DNA of 64,000 nt from Paragorgia papillata (taxonomy: Eukaryota > Cnidaria > Anthozoa > Scleralcyonacea > Coralliidae), in the NCBI GenBank assembly GCA_035771165.1, contig JAWNZC010000258.1:1137501-1201500 (forward strand), written 5' to 3'. The notes below the pieces were generated by a model that made no database searches, was not told the origin of the DNA, and saw only the letters and a list, made by a program, of their open reading frames with translations. Made by a program: the position numbers and the translations under genes. Below, piece after piece: positions 34,130 through 44,806 of the stretch (position 1 is the stretch's first letter; every line of letters starts with the position of its first letter).

Positions 34130-37100
34130 ATTTAGATTTAGATTTATTAAAATTTTCAAATGGCAGATTGTTGAAGATAGTCAGCAATCTGAAAAACTTT
34201 AAATTACAAAAAGTGGCAGTTATTGAAATATAAAATATACAATTTACAATATAAAATACAATAAATTAAAAATATATACATGTCAATAATCTATACTATA
34301 CCCTAGCTGCTAATTTTATTCACTCGTGTCAAGCGAATCCCATTTTCTAACACAATATGGTATAAAACTGTTCTTAAATCGTTCAGTGCTACATTTAAAA
34401 AGTGGATACTTCCGAGGATTCCTAAAACGGTACCGATGAATAATAGGACTTGGAAGTAGTTCGTTTAATTTATTATCATGCTTCAAAATTCATCGGTACA
34501 AGGACAGACACTGATTTTCTCTGCATTCATAAAGTGTTTTAAGTTTTAGTTTGTTGAGGGACGCAGTATACGAAAGATGCGGATACGCAATCTTTAAAGC
34601 TCTTTTTTGGATGTGTTCAATTTGGTCAGATAGAATCAATGGAGGAGAAATGGGATGGATAAAGGAACAAAAGACAGTGATTAGATTCTGAGCTGGAATG
34701 CCATTTCACTTCAGTATCTGTAAGGCATATAGCAGCTTGCTAGCTTTAGCACATATGTTTGTAACGTGGTTGTTCCATGTAAGATCACTGGATATGGTGA
34801 TCCCTAGAAGTTTGAAGCTGTCAGTACGACATCAAGTGGGGTGCCATGGATGGTAAGGTATTCAAACTCTGGAGGATATTTCAAGAAGGATACACGTAAT
34901 TCTTTGGGTTTTTTTACATTCAAACGCATATTGTTCGATTCGGTCCAGGCACTGAGGGTGTTCAAATCTGGTTGAAGCATTGAATTGTAGGATGGCCGGG
35001 AAACGTACTGCAATCATCTACGTACTTGTACAAGGGGAGAATTGTTGTAAGGTCATTGACCATCACCAAGAAAAACAATGGGCCAAGAATGGTTCCTTGT
35101 GGGACACCAGCATTGATTCGTTTCCAATCAGATTTTGTTTGTCCTAAATTTTCACGAAATTGACGATTTTGTGGAAAATAAGCACACCAGTTCAATAATA
35201 TGGGAGGAACATCTAAATTTGAAAGTTTCGTTAGAAGTATATTATGATCAATACGATCAAAAGCCTTCGAGAAGTCGATCATGCATGATCTTATGACGTT
35301 TCCAGGTTTGTCAGTTGCAGCTAACCAGTGGTGAATGAGGTGAATAAGCTGGTGTGTCGTCGAACACTTTTTCATATTTCCGTATTGGTATGGATCAATG
35401 TGTGGACGGATATAGGTGAAAAGCCAATGGTAGATGAAATGTTCCAGTGTTTTACTGAGAACAGAAGTAAGTGAAATTGGTCGTAGGTCATCATCAGCTA
35501 ATTTACGATTAGGCACCTTTGATATTGGCAGGGCATCAGCACATTTCCAAATATCTGGGAGAAAACCTTGGGTGATTGAAGAGTTGGATATAGAGCATAT
35601 AGGGCTGCTGAGGAAAGGCACACAAGATTTAAGAAGCCAATTTGGTATTTCATCGGGCCCAGTAGATTTATGTGCTTTTATTTGGAACTTTTCGTATTCA
35701 ACTTGTTGAGGTGTGATGATGAATTCATCAGGAACTGTAAGGATGGGTAGTTTGGTGAAACTTAGTGCAGGAATATTTGCAGAGACGTTACAGAAGGATT
35801 CCACAATCAGGTCAGCTAATTCAGCACCTCACTTAAAAATACCATTACGGAGCAAGCTGGAGAGATGAGTAGGTTTAGAAAAACCTGATAACAGTTTGAC
35901 ATTCTTCCACCACTTCTTAGGGTTGCTATCTTTGGTATTTAATATCTTTGTGTTAAAATAAGTACGACGGGCTGACTTGCATAATTTGTTAACTTTGTTA
36001 CGGTAGAAGGTATATGCAGAAGAATGGCCAATTGACCAAGATCGTTGAGGTTTGGTAATAAGTTTCTTTATACTGGCATTTATTCATGGTTTATCAAGAT
36101 GGGTGGAGCTTCGTACTTTGCATGGGAAGGTGAGAGTCCATCGCTTCAGATAGAATTGAGGTGAAGAGGGAAAACTTTTCATTACATGACGTAGTGTGGT
36201 GGATCGGGGTCCAATTAATCCGTGATAATTCCGACAATAAGGCTTGGTTGTTGGAAAGTCGGCAATCTCTTCTAAGGATACGAGCAGTAGGATAGGTAGT
36301 GGGGCACTATGGAGTTGGCTTTAGGAGTACACTTGAGTGATCTGAACTGCCAATAGGAGGACGAATTAAGGCTTCATTATAATAATGAGATAAGGTGTAT
36401 TAACTTTTAAGGGTATTTGCTCCTCGTGTTGGTTTAAGGACAAGTTTTTTAAGTTTGTAGGAAGAACATAAACTACCAGATGTGAATTGATTAAAGTCTC
36501 CCAAAATGATACCAGAATTTTGAAACTTTGCTAGGGCAGTATCAAGAGTTTGAAATAAATGATTTCGCAAAAGATTATTATTCTGCGGTGGATGGTATAT
36601 TGTTGCCATGATGATCGAGTTAATGCCTCTTGGTAGTCTGTTTAGTTTAAGTAGAAACCACTGTGTCTCAAATTGCGGATCAGAAAGGTAGTATAATTCA
36701 AAAAAGTTTAGATTGTTTTTTATGTAGGTACATAAGCCTCCACCACGTTGGTCTTCAGGTCTGTCTTTACGTATAGATGAGAAACCAGGTAGGCTGATCA
36801 AATCATCAGTTATATGCGATGAGAGCCAGGATTCAGTGATAACTGCTATGTCACATTTATTTGTTAAAATTGTCCCATGAATTTCATCGAGTTTGTTGGC
36901 CATAGATCGAGTATTGCTAAGAAATATTTTAGGAAAATTATGCTTTGTTGTGCAGTTGACAGGTTGAATATTTAATAAGTTGTTGATATTAATCGCTTTA
37001 ACTGGAGTCAAATGTCTAGGAGAATTATTTCTTCGAGAAGATATAATTGGAATATGGTTCTTACCAGTAAGTCTTGTGTGTCTTCCACCGCGATGTCCTC

Positions 37101-37281
37101 TATAAGGTCGAATTAAACCAAGGGATTTAAAATGATTCCAAGTGTTGGTCCATAAAGGTGTACGCTGTGAGGCATGTCGATGGCTAGTCAAGACATTTCG
37201 TAGTTGAAGTAGTGTATTCCTTGAGTATGTCAGCATGGTTTTGATTCCATTAGCAGGTACAAACACATTCATGGTTAGCAT
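34130..37281 (-). mobile_element. CR1-like LINE on minus strand, broken
   Basis: Read leftward. Frame 37281-36400 is the endonuclease: IFLSNTRSMANKLDEIHG, VITESWLSSHI, RKDRPEDQRGGGLCTYI, MATIYHPPQNN and SGIILGDFNQF. After an interrupted stretch the RT frame 35804-34962 holds KSTGPDEIPNWLL, DFSKAFDRIDHNILL, AGVPQGTILGPLFFLVM and YKYVDDCST. A frameshift after the catalytic box leads to RLNVKKPKELRVSF. The 3' end near 34130-34145 on this strand is AATAAATC plus AATCTA units. It is the same clade as the 24.6-kb CR1 but clearly diverged in protein and in tail unit. Dead from several breaks. Confidence 0.88.
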
Positions 37282-37299
37282 TGAAAAATTTGTGCTTGG

Positions 37300-38583
37300 T
37301 ATTAGTATAGAAATAAATAAGAACGAATATAAAAACTATATTTCTACAGAGCTTTTAAAAGTAGCAGCCACTCACGGCGCATTTACATATTGGGATTCTT
37401 AAATAAAAAATCAATTAAGAATTACAGTATCAGTACACAGTGCGTACTACACACACAGTCCTACTGTATTACAGAAACACACTGTACATATTTGTTTTGT
37501 TATCATAATTGTTTATTTTTATTTAACTTTACAATTAATGAATTATGCTGTATTATTATCTCAGAAAAAGGAAATTAAGGCATAAAATCTTTCCTTTAAT
37601 TTTAATTTATTAAACATAGAGAATTATTCAAAACAGCAATCTTGATGTTTGTCCAGTGAACACTGTATGTCAGGTTTTAATCTACCACAAGGTTCCAAGA
37701 TAAGAAAATGGTTCTGGTATTGTGTATTAGGGATGTGCTGGATCATACAACTTTACCGGATACCAGACTTAGCCAGGTAGCTATTTCCCAAATACAAGTC
37801 ACCGGATAGCACCAAGTTTAAATATAACAAAAGCCAAATTGATTGTGTGTGTGTGTCGGGGGGGGGGGGGGGAGAATTGTGTAAATCCCAGCAAGAATTG
37901 AAGATCAACACATTTCAAGGATTAGCATGAAATAGTAAATTTTTTTGGTGGCATGTTTTATAGCCTATAAGCTAACTAAAAATATTTTGTACGCACCATC
38001 AATTCTTATGTGGGGGATAGCAGTCAAACAAAACGATTTGGGGGGGGGGGGTGTGTCTACAAGACAGATGTATTGTACAGTGTACAGTTAGTTTATACAG
38101 TATATCAAGTATGTATTAATCAATAAAAAATGAGAAAACCAATCCATTAATCATGGCAGGGTTGTGCCCATATTGATAATAAAGGCTTGTGGCAGGAGTA
38201 CATATGTGCCTGCCTGTATAACCTGCTCCGCAAAAACTTGCCAAAGAGGATTTAATACTGTTGCCCAAATAGACAATCGAAAATAGTCTTCAAAAATAAT
38301 TGGAGCATTATCACAGACATTAATATTCCAGGACTAATGGTTAGACAAGCAATTACACACTTCTTAGTCAAAACCTTGGTGGCTGGTTCGAACAATGCAG
38401 TATTATTCGAGCACCTTGCAGTTTGCATTTCTCGCGTAAAAATAACTTTTAAAGCTTTCTTCTTATATAAATGAAATAAAGGTTTAAACTTCTATACCTT
38501 CCTGTGTGAGTCAATTCAGCGGTCTTCTCTTGGTTAACATTTCTTTTCCGTCCTCTCTGCGTAAACCAACGCAAAGCGTTTCT
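37300..38583. other. No gene seen; two G-runs
   Basis: Non-coding sequence with a GT run and a G-run of about 16 at 37858-37873, and a G-run of 12 at 38039-38050. No ORF is supported. Confidence 0.45.
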
Positions 38584-39107
38584 CTTTCACACATAGGCGG
38601 CGGAAGCGGGCTGGAGGGGCTGAAGCCCCCAACTTTGTAAAAGTGGAAAAAACGGGCCTTTGCGCCGAAGGTAAGGGTGATTATACGTTGAATATTTATA
38701 TATGTCCGATATATGGCTTTTTGAAAATTCTGTATCACTGCAGGGTGACAATCGTAAGAAAAATCGTGTCGTGTAATAGCTCAAAACTCGTTTCATGAAG
38801 TACTCCACGTATTAGCATTTGATGACTGCTGACCAGAAAGTATTATGAATGAGCCATCGAAATGTTTGAATTGCCGTTTTCGTCTGAGCCAAGAATTAAG
38901 AAAGGCCGAAAAAAAATGAAGCGTGAAAGCGGTAAAGGTTTTATAACGTTTAGGATTCTGTAAAATCTTCCCCCAAAACGCAGGAAATGCCATTTCAGAG
39001 ACTCTAGATTTCAAAATTTTCCGGGGGGGCATGACCCCGCACCCCTAGACGTTTTCGGAGTTCAGCCCCCCCTACCAAACCTATCTTCCGCCGCCTATGC
39101 TTTCACA
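38584..39107. mobile_element. hAT-type MITE with perfect 8-bp target duplication
   Basis: The element spans 38592-39099. Its ends are CATAGGCGGCGGAAG and the exact complement. It is flanked on both sides by CTTTCACA (38584-38591 and 39100-39107), a perfect 8-bp direct repeat. An 8-bp duplication with CA-starting ends is typical of hAT elements. Inside are the common GGGGCTGAAGCCCC and GCATGACCCCGCACCCC words. No transposase is encoded. Confidence 0.9.
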
Positions 39108-40384
39108 TGCTTTATACTTGTTGTATGCTCCAACATTGCGAGTGGTCGTAGTTCGAAGCCTACGAAAAACGCATATTTAATAGACTTTAAGGACCGAAGT
39201 CCGAAAACAAAAAACAACAAGTTCTAAAACACCATCTTGCTTCCCAGAAAACCCAAAAATTAATACCAAATCATGTAAAAACAAAAAGACTACAAGCTTA
39301 ACATCATGTATTTTTTAGCGTCTGTGCTCAAGACGCCATTTGAGCGCAAGCGTCCACAAAGAACGACTCGCCAGAGAACGAAAATAAGAGATCGCCATGG
39401 CAACTTTGGTACCGCTGTGATCCTCTTGGGTTCCGCTATTTATCCCTAAAAGATTCGAGTTGATTATGAATATCCCATGCGCGCTAGAAGACCCCAAAGA
39501 CGGCTAATTATTTGATAATTAATTTCGTCACCAGTCTCCCAAAAAATGTTAACGTCCATGACAAAAAAAGGTGACACTCAAGGTGGCTGATTTTGCAACA
39601 TTTTCCCCCAAGCGCGGTTATTATATTACTTTCTAATAATTTGGCTAGTACAATACAAAGAAGGTCAAATACACGAGATATAAACACATAAGTAATTATT
39701 TAAATAAAATTTAAATGCGTGGGTATGTTTTACACCGTTTTCTTAACTTAACTTTTCATTTTATCCAATTCTTCTTCGATTTTCTGCTTCGAGGCAATTT
39801 GCCTTCCTTTCATGCTCTCCTTGATCGAGTTCCGTATTTCGTTGCATTTCCTCCACTTTTGTTGTATCTGCGCAGCAGATATATTGCTATCGTGTTGTGT
39901 GCGTGTTTGTTTGTGTGTTAACTTTTTTGTGTAACCACTGTAGTGTGTGCTGTGCTGTGGTGTAACTCTAACCAATGCGCGACAATCACATCGGGGACAA
40001 CCGAAGCTCAGAATTTTTTGGCGTCAACGTACGAGCTGTCAGTTTGAACGATGGGAACAAGTATTCTTTAATCCCGATCGTGTTTATATATTTCGTCGCC
40101 ACATTTATATATTGTACGAATTCGAAACTGGTCAAAGCGCAAGACTATTTTCGAAGAAAGACAATATTGCTGATACAAATGGCAAGTATTTTTAACATGA
40201 CTTATAGTAAACTACCAACAGTTTTTGTGGATTGACAAAAGGTTTTCAACTTGTTGGGCGATTTATCGAGTCTGAGGCGACTCACGTGTAAACTGTTTCT
40301 GAATTAGGACCGTCTTCAAGTGACAAACATTACTCTTCAGAAGACAAACCATTCTCTTTGGAGGAAACTTACAAGTATATACTT
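39108..40384. other. No assignable gene
   Basis: A minus-strand frame at 39975-39748 is highly charged (SNISAAQIQQKWRKCNEIRN) and faintly Myb-like, but too short to assign. A plus frame at 39975-40235 has one hydrophobic stretch. Neither has context supporting it. Confidence 0.3.
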
Positions 40385-41125
40385 CACAACCGGTAGCATA
40401 ATTTTTTATTTTTAATGCAATCAAGTTTATTAGCAGTATAGTACACACATGTACTCATTGACTGCTTGCTGTATGAAGTATCTAAATAGGATTGACCTTT
40501 CATCTCATTCGCTTATTTAATACATTAACTGAGCTGGATCATAGTTAATAGAAAATGTTTTTGTTCAGGTTTATGGAAATTTGTGCACTTTCACGGTTAC
40601 TGAACATATTGTGTTTTCTGTATAATGAAGCAATCATCCAATAGCAATGTTTGGGTTCAATCACTCAACTGTACTGTTTAAATATTAATAAACCTAAAAC
40701 AAAGGATTTATGTACCTTCATGTACCTTTCAACATGAGCCATAGCTTGTTTGTTAACCGCTTTGAAGTTTGCCAGGTTTCCAGACCATGTATATTTAGGT
40801 TTCCAAACCATGTATATTTTCTATTAACTATGCCTGAATTAATTGACGCTTCCCAAATTTGCTTCAATGGGTGTGAACAATGGTGAATAATAATATTAAA
40901 TAGTGAAAGCAAAGTTGGGAGTGTCTTTTAGAGCCTGTTTACAAGGAGGTAGGGTTATATGCTAGTACCCAGGTTACCCTAGCATCCTTACAAACACAAC
41001 AAACAAACAAAAACAAGCAATGTATGAGAGCTAGGGTAACCAGGGTGCAAGGGTAGCCCTACCCCCTTGTAAACAGGCCTTAGGCTAATTTTGGTGCAGA
41101 TACATATATGCATAGCGTACCTTTT
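40385..41125. repeat. Dispersed repeat, copy B, with nested MITE
   Basis: Collinear with 19130-19770 (CACAACCGGTAGCAT, TTGACCTTTCATCTCATTCG, GCTTCAATGGGTG, CATAGCGTACC) but with an extra block of roughly 280 bp at about 40550-40830. The MITE (40931-41083) has clean ends here: GCCTGTTTACAAGGAGGTAG at the left and CCCTTGTAAACAGGCC at the right. Confidence 0.72.
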
Positions 41126-41280
41126 GTTTTGAGTTCATAATTGGAACACGCTTATATTACTCAGAATCCACTATTTTCTTTACTTCGTGCGATTTTCATA
41201 TTTCGCGCCTTAGATTCAGACTGTCTATGATTCAGACACAAGGTGCATATTTTGAGCTTCTGTCTTGTGTTTCTGAAACT

Positions 41281-41300
41281 TCCCCCCCCCCCCCCCCCCC
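41281..41300. repeat. Poly-C run
   Basis: About 20 consecutive C. On the opposite strand this gives a Gly run in chance ORFs. Confidence 0.9.
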
Positions 41301-41339
41301 AAACAAAATCCATTTGAAAGTCTATTTGCATAAATACAA

Positions 41340-41476
41340 ACACACACATACATACACATACTTACATATACATATACATACATACATACATACATACATA
41401 CATACATACATACATACATACATACATACATACATACATACATACATACATACATACATACATACATACATACATA
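41340..41476. repeat. (CATA)n microsatellite, LINE 3' tail
   Basis: A pure CATA/TATG tract lies at about 41381-41475 with a degenerate left part. It abuts, on the minus strand, AATAAAACTATTTATTTATG, the 3' end of the CR1 fragment next to it, so the microsatellite is probably an expanded LINE tail. Confidence 0.85.
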
Positions 41477-41572
41477 AATAAATAGTTTTATTAAAAAATA
41501 CCTCTTTTACAGCAAAATTGAATTGTCGAGGTTTACACAATGTTAACATTTTTTGTAGGATTTACATTTAAA

Positions 41573-41573
<1 letters not shown>

Positions 41574-41646
<73 letters not shown>

Positions 41647-41875
41647 CAATCTACAGACACGGTGTTTCGCTGTACAACAGCTCATCAGTGTAGCTTGGAA
41701 CAATCTGAATGAATTTCATCAATTACTTATACACATCCGATCGTCGGTGGCAACCGCATGTGGGACAGCATCGGTGAAGTACATTCAGATAGCGTGAAGT
41801 GCGCATGGGCCCAGAGTGCTCAAACTTCCACAAGGGTAGTGAGCATTGCATATATATATATATATATATATATTG

Positions 41876-41933
<58 letters not shown>

Positions 41934-41935
41934 TA
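41574..41935. mobile_element. AT-bounded inverted-repeat unit with hammerhead
   Basis: A 230-bp core lies between (AT)n blocks (41574-41642 and 41851-41927). Its edges are inverted copies: ATATAGTTCAAT (41639-41650) and ATTGAACTATAT (41872-41883). It contains no ORF, but a complete hammerhead ribozyme on the minus strand sits at its left edge. This resembles small ribozyme-bearing retroelement units (Penelope terminal repeats or retrozymes). Confidence 0.6.
41651..41693 (-). ncRNA. Type I hammerhead ribozyme
   Basis: On the minus strand, in order: CTACA (stem I 5', 41693-41689); CTGATGA (41688-41682); GCTGT/ACAGC stem II with a TGT loop (41681-41669); GAA (41668-41666); ACAC/GTGT (or ACA/TGT) as short stem III (41665-41657); C at 41656 as the cleavage nucleotide; and TGTAG (41655-41651) pairing fully with CTACA. 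Every core nucleotide is intact. Predicted cleavage is after 41656. Small stem III and open stem I match hammerheads known from Penelope-like elements and metazoan retrozymes. Confidence 0.82.
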
Positions 41936-42490
41936 ACAATCAAAACTTTTTAACTAACTAATATTAGAGTAAAATATTTTTAAAAACTTGTTATATTAAT
42001 TTTGTTCATACTTGCATTTATAAAAGTATTTTTTAAATTATTAATATTACAATTTGGTATGTTAAAAGGTCTTTCGTGCCTTAAGTGAACTGATGAACTA
42101 TTTACACTATTTGAGATTAAGCTATACAAGGGTCCCTGGGGATTGGAAGTAATGCCTTTAAAAATGTTGTCATATAATTTAGATCTTCATGTAGCCAAAT
42201 TATCCAAACGGTTAAAGATAAGGCTTGTTCATAGGGAAAATCATATCCATAAATTATTTTTAGCGCTCTCTTCTGGATACGTTCGCGTGAATAGCTGAGA
42301 TATTCAGGTAAACCCATAGTGGAAGACTTGGCAGGCATAGAGAAGGACAGATTGAATACATGTAACATAACCATTTCTTTGGGAGGTACATTGGCTCTCT
42401 TTAGCTGTGTAAGAAAGTATAATCATTTTGCTGCTTTCTTTGTTATATTGTTAATATATTGGTTCCATTTAAGATTATTTTGAATAAAGT

Positions 42491-43617
42491 TAATTGAGGA
42501 AACTGCATATCACTCGCAACTCTTTTCAACAAGTGAACTGACTCAAAAGAATTCTTCATCGTTTCACAGCAGCTATTTCATCTCTTATCGCAAGGAAAAA
42601 GGAAATTTTAAGGTCTGTAGCACTGTGTTGATCCATAATGTGCAATTTAAGTAATTAAGGCCTTCTAATAAAAAAATGTCGTCCACAAGTTGCCTTGTTT
42701 TCTTATCGCACACGAGAAAGTGTTTATGTATTTCACTTTTCATTTTAGAAATACTATAATGTCTTCCAAGAGGTCTATCTACCACAACTCGTCAGGAGTT
42801 TCTGAAGCTCAACGTATCCGAAGCATCCAAAAAGCACGAGAAATACCATTTCCTTTAGAGTCATTCCCATCCCAATTTGTAGGGTAGATAAAGGCTCTTT
42901 AATTTTCCGTCAACACGAGACCTGAATTTTCACTTATTGGGGCTATTTCAGTTGTCTCCACGCTGATGGGTCCGAAAACAAAACTAAAAATACGAGACCG
43001 GTACAGCGAGCCCTGTAACCCCTTCACGGTGTGCTTAAGCGAGCCAGTGGCTGGCAAATCTCAAGCCTTGGAAATTAGTGTGGAAACTCCACTTAAGCAT
43101 TTAGCACAGCCTGTGCAGTCAGTTGTTGTGCACGACTTCACGAGGAAAGGTCTGTTTTAGCATCTTGTGGCTCAACAAGGCAAGCTCTCTTCACTCATTC
43201 AGAGATGAGTTCATTCTATTCACTCATTTTAAAGAAACAGCAAGAGGGCTCTGGAGAACGACAATTGTTTTGTTGCCTATACGACGGCACTGCTGAATGG
43301 ACCTTGACCAGTGCAACGGGAAGCGGAGAAAGGGAGAAACGGGAGGTTGTCTGAAAGTTCGTTAGCACTCGGGGGGGGGGGGTTATCCAGCCGGAACCGT
43401 TTATGCAGTTGTTTAAGTCTCTGGCAAAGACGAAAGACGGCTTCTTGACAGGATCTTAATGTGTTCGATAAATCCACACCTATTGCACGAAGAAGAGGTC
43501 GAGATGTTGTGCGAGAAGTTAGAAGAGTATTGTACACAAGAATTTGCGGGTAAGTGTGTTAACTAAAGAATTTTTAAGAAGAAAAAAAGAAGCTCCGCGC
43601 GAAAAACTGTAATTATT
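42491..43617. other. Unassigned; possible short exons
   Basis: Plus-strand frames such as SSKRSIYHNSSGVSEAQRI (42762-42887, after a TTTTAG acceptor) and KSTPIARRRGRDVVREVRR ending at GG|GTAAGT (43555) look exon-like, but I cannot connect them or name a product. A G-run lies at 43371-43382. Confidence 0.25.
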
Positions 43618-43772
43618 AAAGCTGGATTTCCACTAGCCGTAAAATTTCGGGCGCTCGATTTTTCTATTGTACAAATTGAATAATTTTCTACTTCGTTCCA
43701 CATGGAAACTCGCAAGAGAAAAGAAAAAAGTCGAGCGCGCGACATTTTAGGCATAGTGGAAATCCAGCTTTA
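43618..43772. mobile_element. Palindromic MITE, 155 bp
   Basis: The ends are AAAGCTGGATTTCCACTA and the complement TAGTGGAAATCCAGCTTT. Inner CGTAAAATTTCGGGCGCTCGA is mirrored by TCGAGCGCGCGACATTTTAG. The left flank has TTA; the right flank is changed, so a TTAA target cannot be confirmed. No ORF. Confidence 0.8.
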
Positions 43773-44168
43773 GGCACGTTTCACGTAGTATTGATAAAAA
43801 AAGGATTGGTATATCCGTAAACACGCGAGGCCGTAGTTGAGTATCTTCCATTCTTATTAAGCAAAATTTTAAATTACCTCAAACCTATCTATGAATGTAA
43901 GAGTATGTTTGCACAAGGTCGATATATTTATTTTATATTTTATAACAAAAAATAACGTTTGAAAGTTTGTCGGCGTCAAGCCAGCGTGATTCATTACAGA
44001 GTCCAGTCAATCAGAGTCTATATATGTGAATCAGTCAAAGTTGGCCTTGTGGACAACCATTTCATAATATGCTTGATAATGCTTGATAATGACACTATTA
44101 AAGTGTCAGTCCGTTTAGAGACATGAAAATATGTCAAGCTATTCTACTTTTCCACATTTACCTTTCAG

Positions 44169-44619
44169 ATATATACCAAACGATATACGAGTTACATAAA
44201 AACGGATTTGAATATACATTTTCTGAAGAGGCCAAGCGGATGTACATAGAGTATTCCAGCCAGTTATCAGACACGATGAACAAACAATGGGAGGAAAAGT
44301 GCATATGTAACGACAACTTGTCGAAAAACCAAAAAACATTTATTAGGTATATCATATAACTGTATCCTTTATATTCTCGAGAATCGAGAATACAAGTATA
44401 ACCTGTATATTTGACATCATTTTAAATATTTCAATTAAAGCGCATTTTTTCATTTTATCTCTTTTCTTTAGGCTTTTTTGTGTTCTTCACGTCCTCGTAA
44501 GTGTATTGCTCTATCACACACGCACCGACAATACAGAAGCGGAAGAAGAACTTCATATTGAACAAGAAATTCCTGTTGTCACGTTACGCATTGCACACGA
44601 CCTAATTGAATTATTTTAA
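44169..44619 (+). CDS. Two consecutive exons of an unknown gene
   Basis: Exon 44169-44346 follows a CTTTCAG acceptor and ends at TTAG|GTATAT. It reads IYQTIYELHKNGFEYTFSEE, then YIEYSSQLSDTMNKQWEEK. Exon 44472-44619 follows CTTTAG and continues in phase as RLFCVLHVLVSVLLYH, ending IAHDLIELF and TAA. The phase match across the intron is good evidence that both are real or recently were. The layout (helical, acidic, LHVL helix near the C terminus) faintly recalls the C-terminal part of DUF3987-like proteins, but I would not assign it. Upstream exons are not found. Confidence 0.4.
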
Positions 44620-44665
44620 AAACAACGGAAAGCTTTTTTATTGGTAAATTTAGAACAATATATTT

Positions 44666-44806
44666 ATATTCAAGATAAGTTTTGTGGAAACATCACGTCC
44701 TGTTGACTCAGGCCCTCATCAGAGCAATATATATTGCTGTGATGCTCTATAACGCGATAGCAAATAAATATTAAATGTGGTGTTTCGACAAAACTTATCT
44801 TGAATA
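44666..44806. mobile_element. Inverted-repeat element with hammerhead-like remnants
   Basis: Arms TATTCAAGATAAGTTTTGTG and the complement (one change) bound a 141-bp unit. On the minus strand an AGCAATATATATTGCT hairpin directly precedes CTGATGA, then a CCTG/CAGG hairpin. CATCAC and GTGATG pair around the whole, but the GAA of the hammerhead core is not intact. It is either a degraded hammerhead unit or a MITE that resembles one. Confidence 0.55.

Larger units (their letters stand above)
41477..42490 (-). mobile_element. CR1-like LINE 3' fragment, interrupted by an AT-bounded unit
   Basis: Minus-strand frames give KRANVPPKEMV, ERIQKRALKIIYGYD and a C-terminal piece, all typical of the CR1 C-terminal region. 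The 3' end runs into the (CATA)n tract. An AT-flanked unit at 41574-41935 interrupts it. 5'-truncated and frameshifted. Confidence 0.75.

Noticed and set aside
39748..39975. Myb/SANT-like domain on the minus strand
   Set aside because: The ISAAQIQQKWRKCNEIRN segment is only faintly similar and too short; no partner exon was found.
41225..41549. ORFs of Met-Tyr-Val-Cys or Thr-Tyr-Ile-His repeats
   Set aside because: Translation of the (CATA)n microsatellite.
44690..44800. Functional hammerhead at 44.7 kb
   Set aside because: CTGATGA and hairpins are present, but the GAA core segment is missing, so cleavage is not expected.
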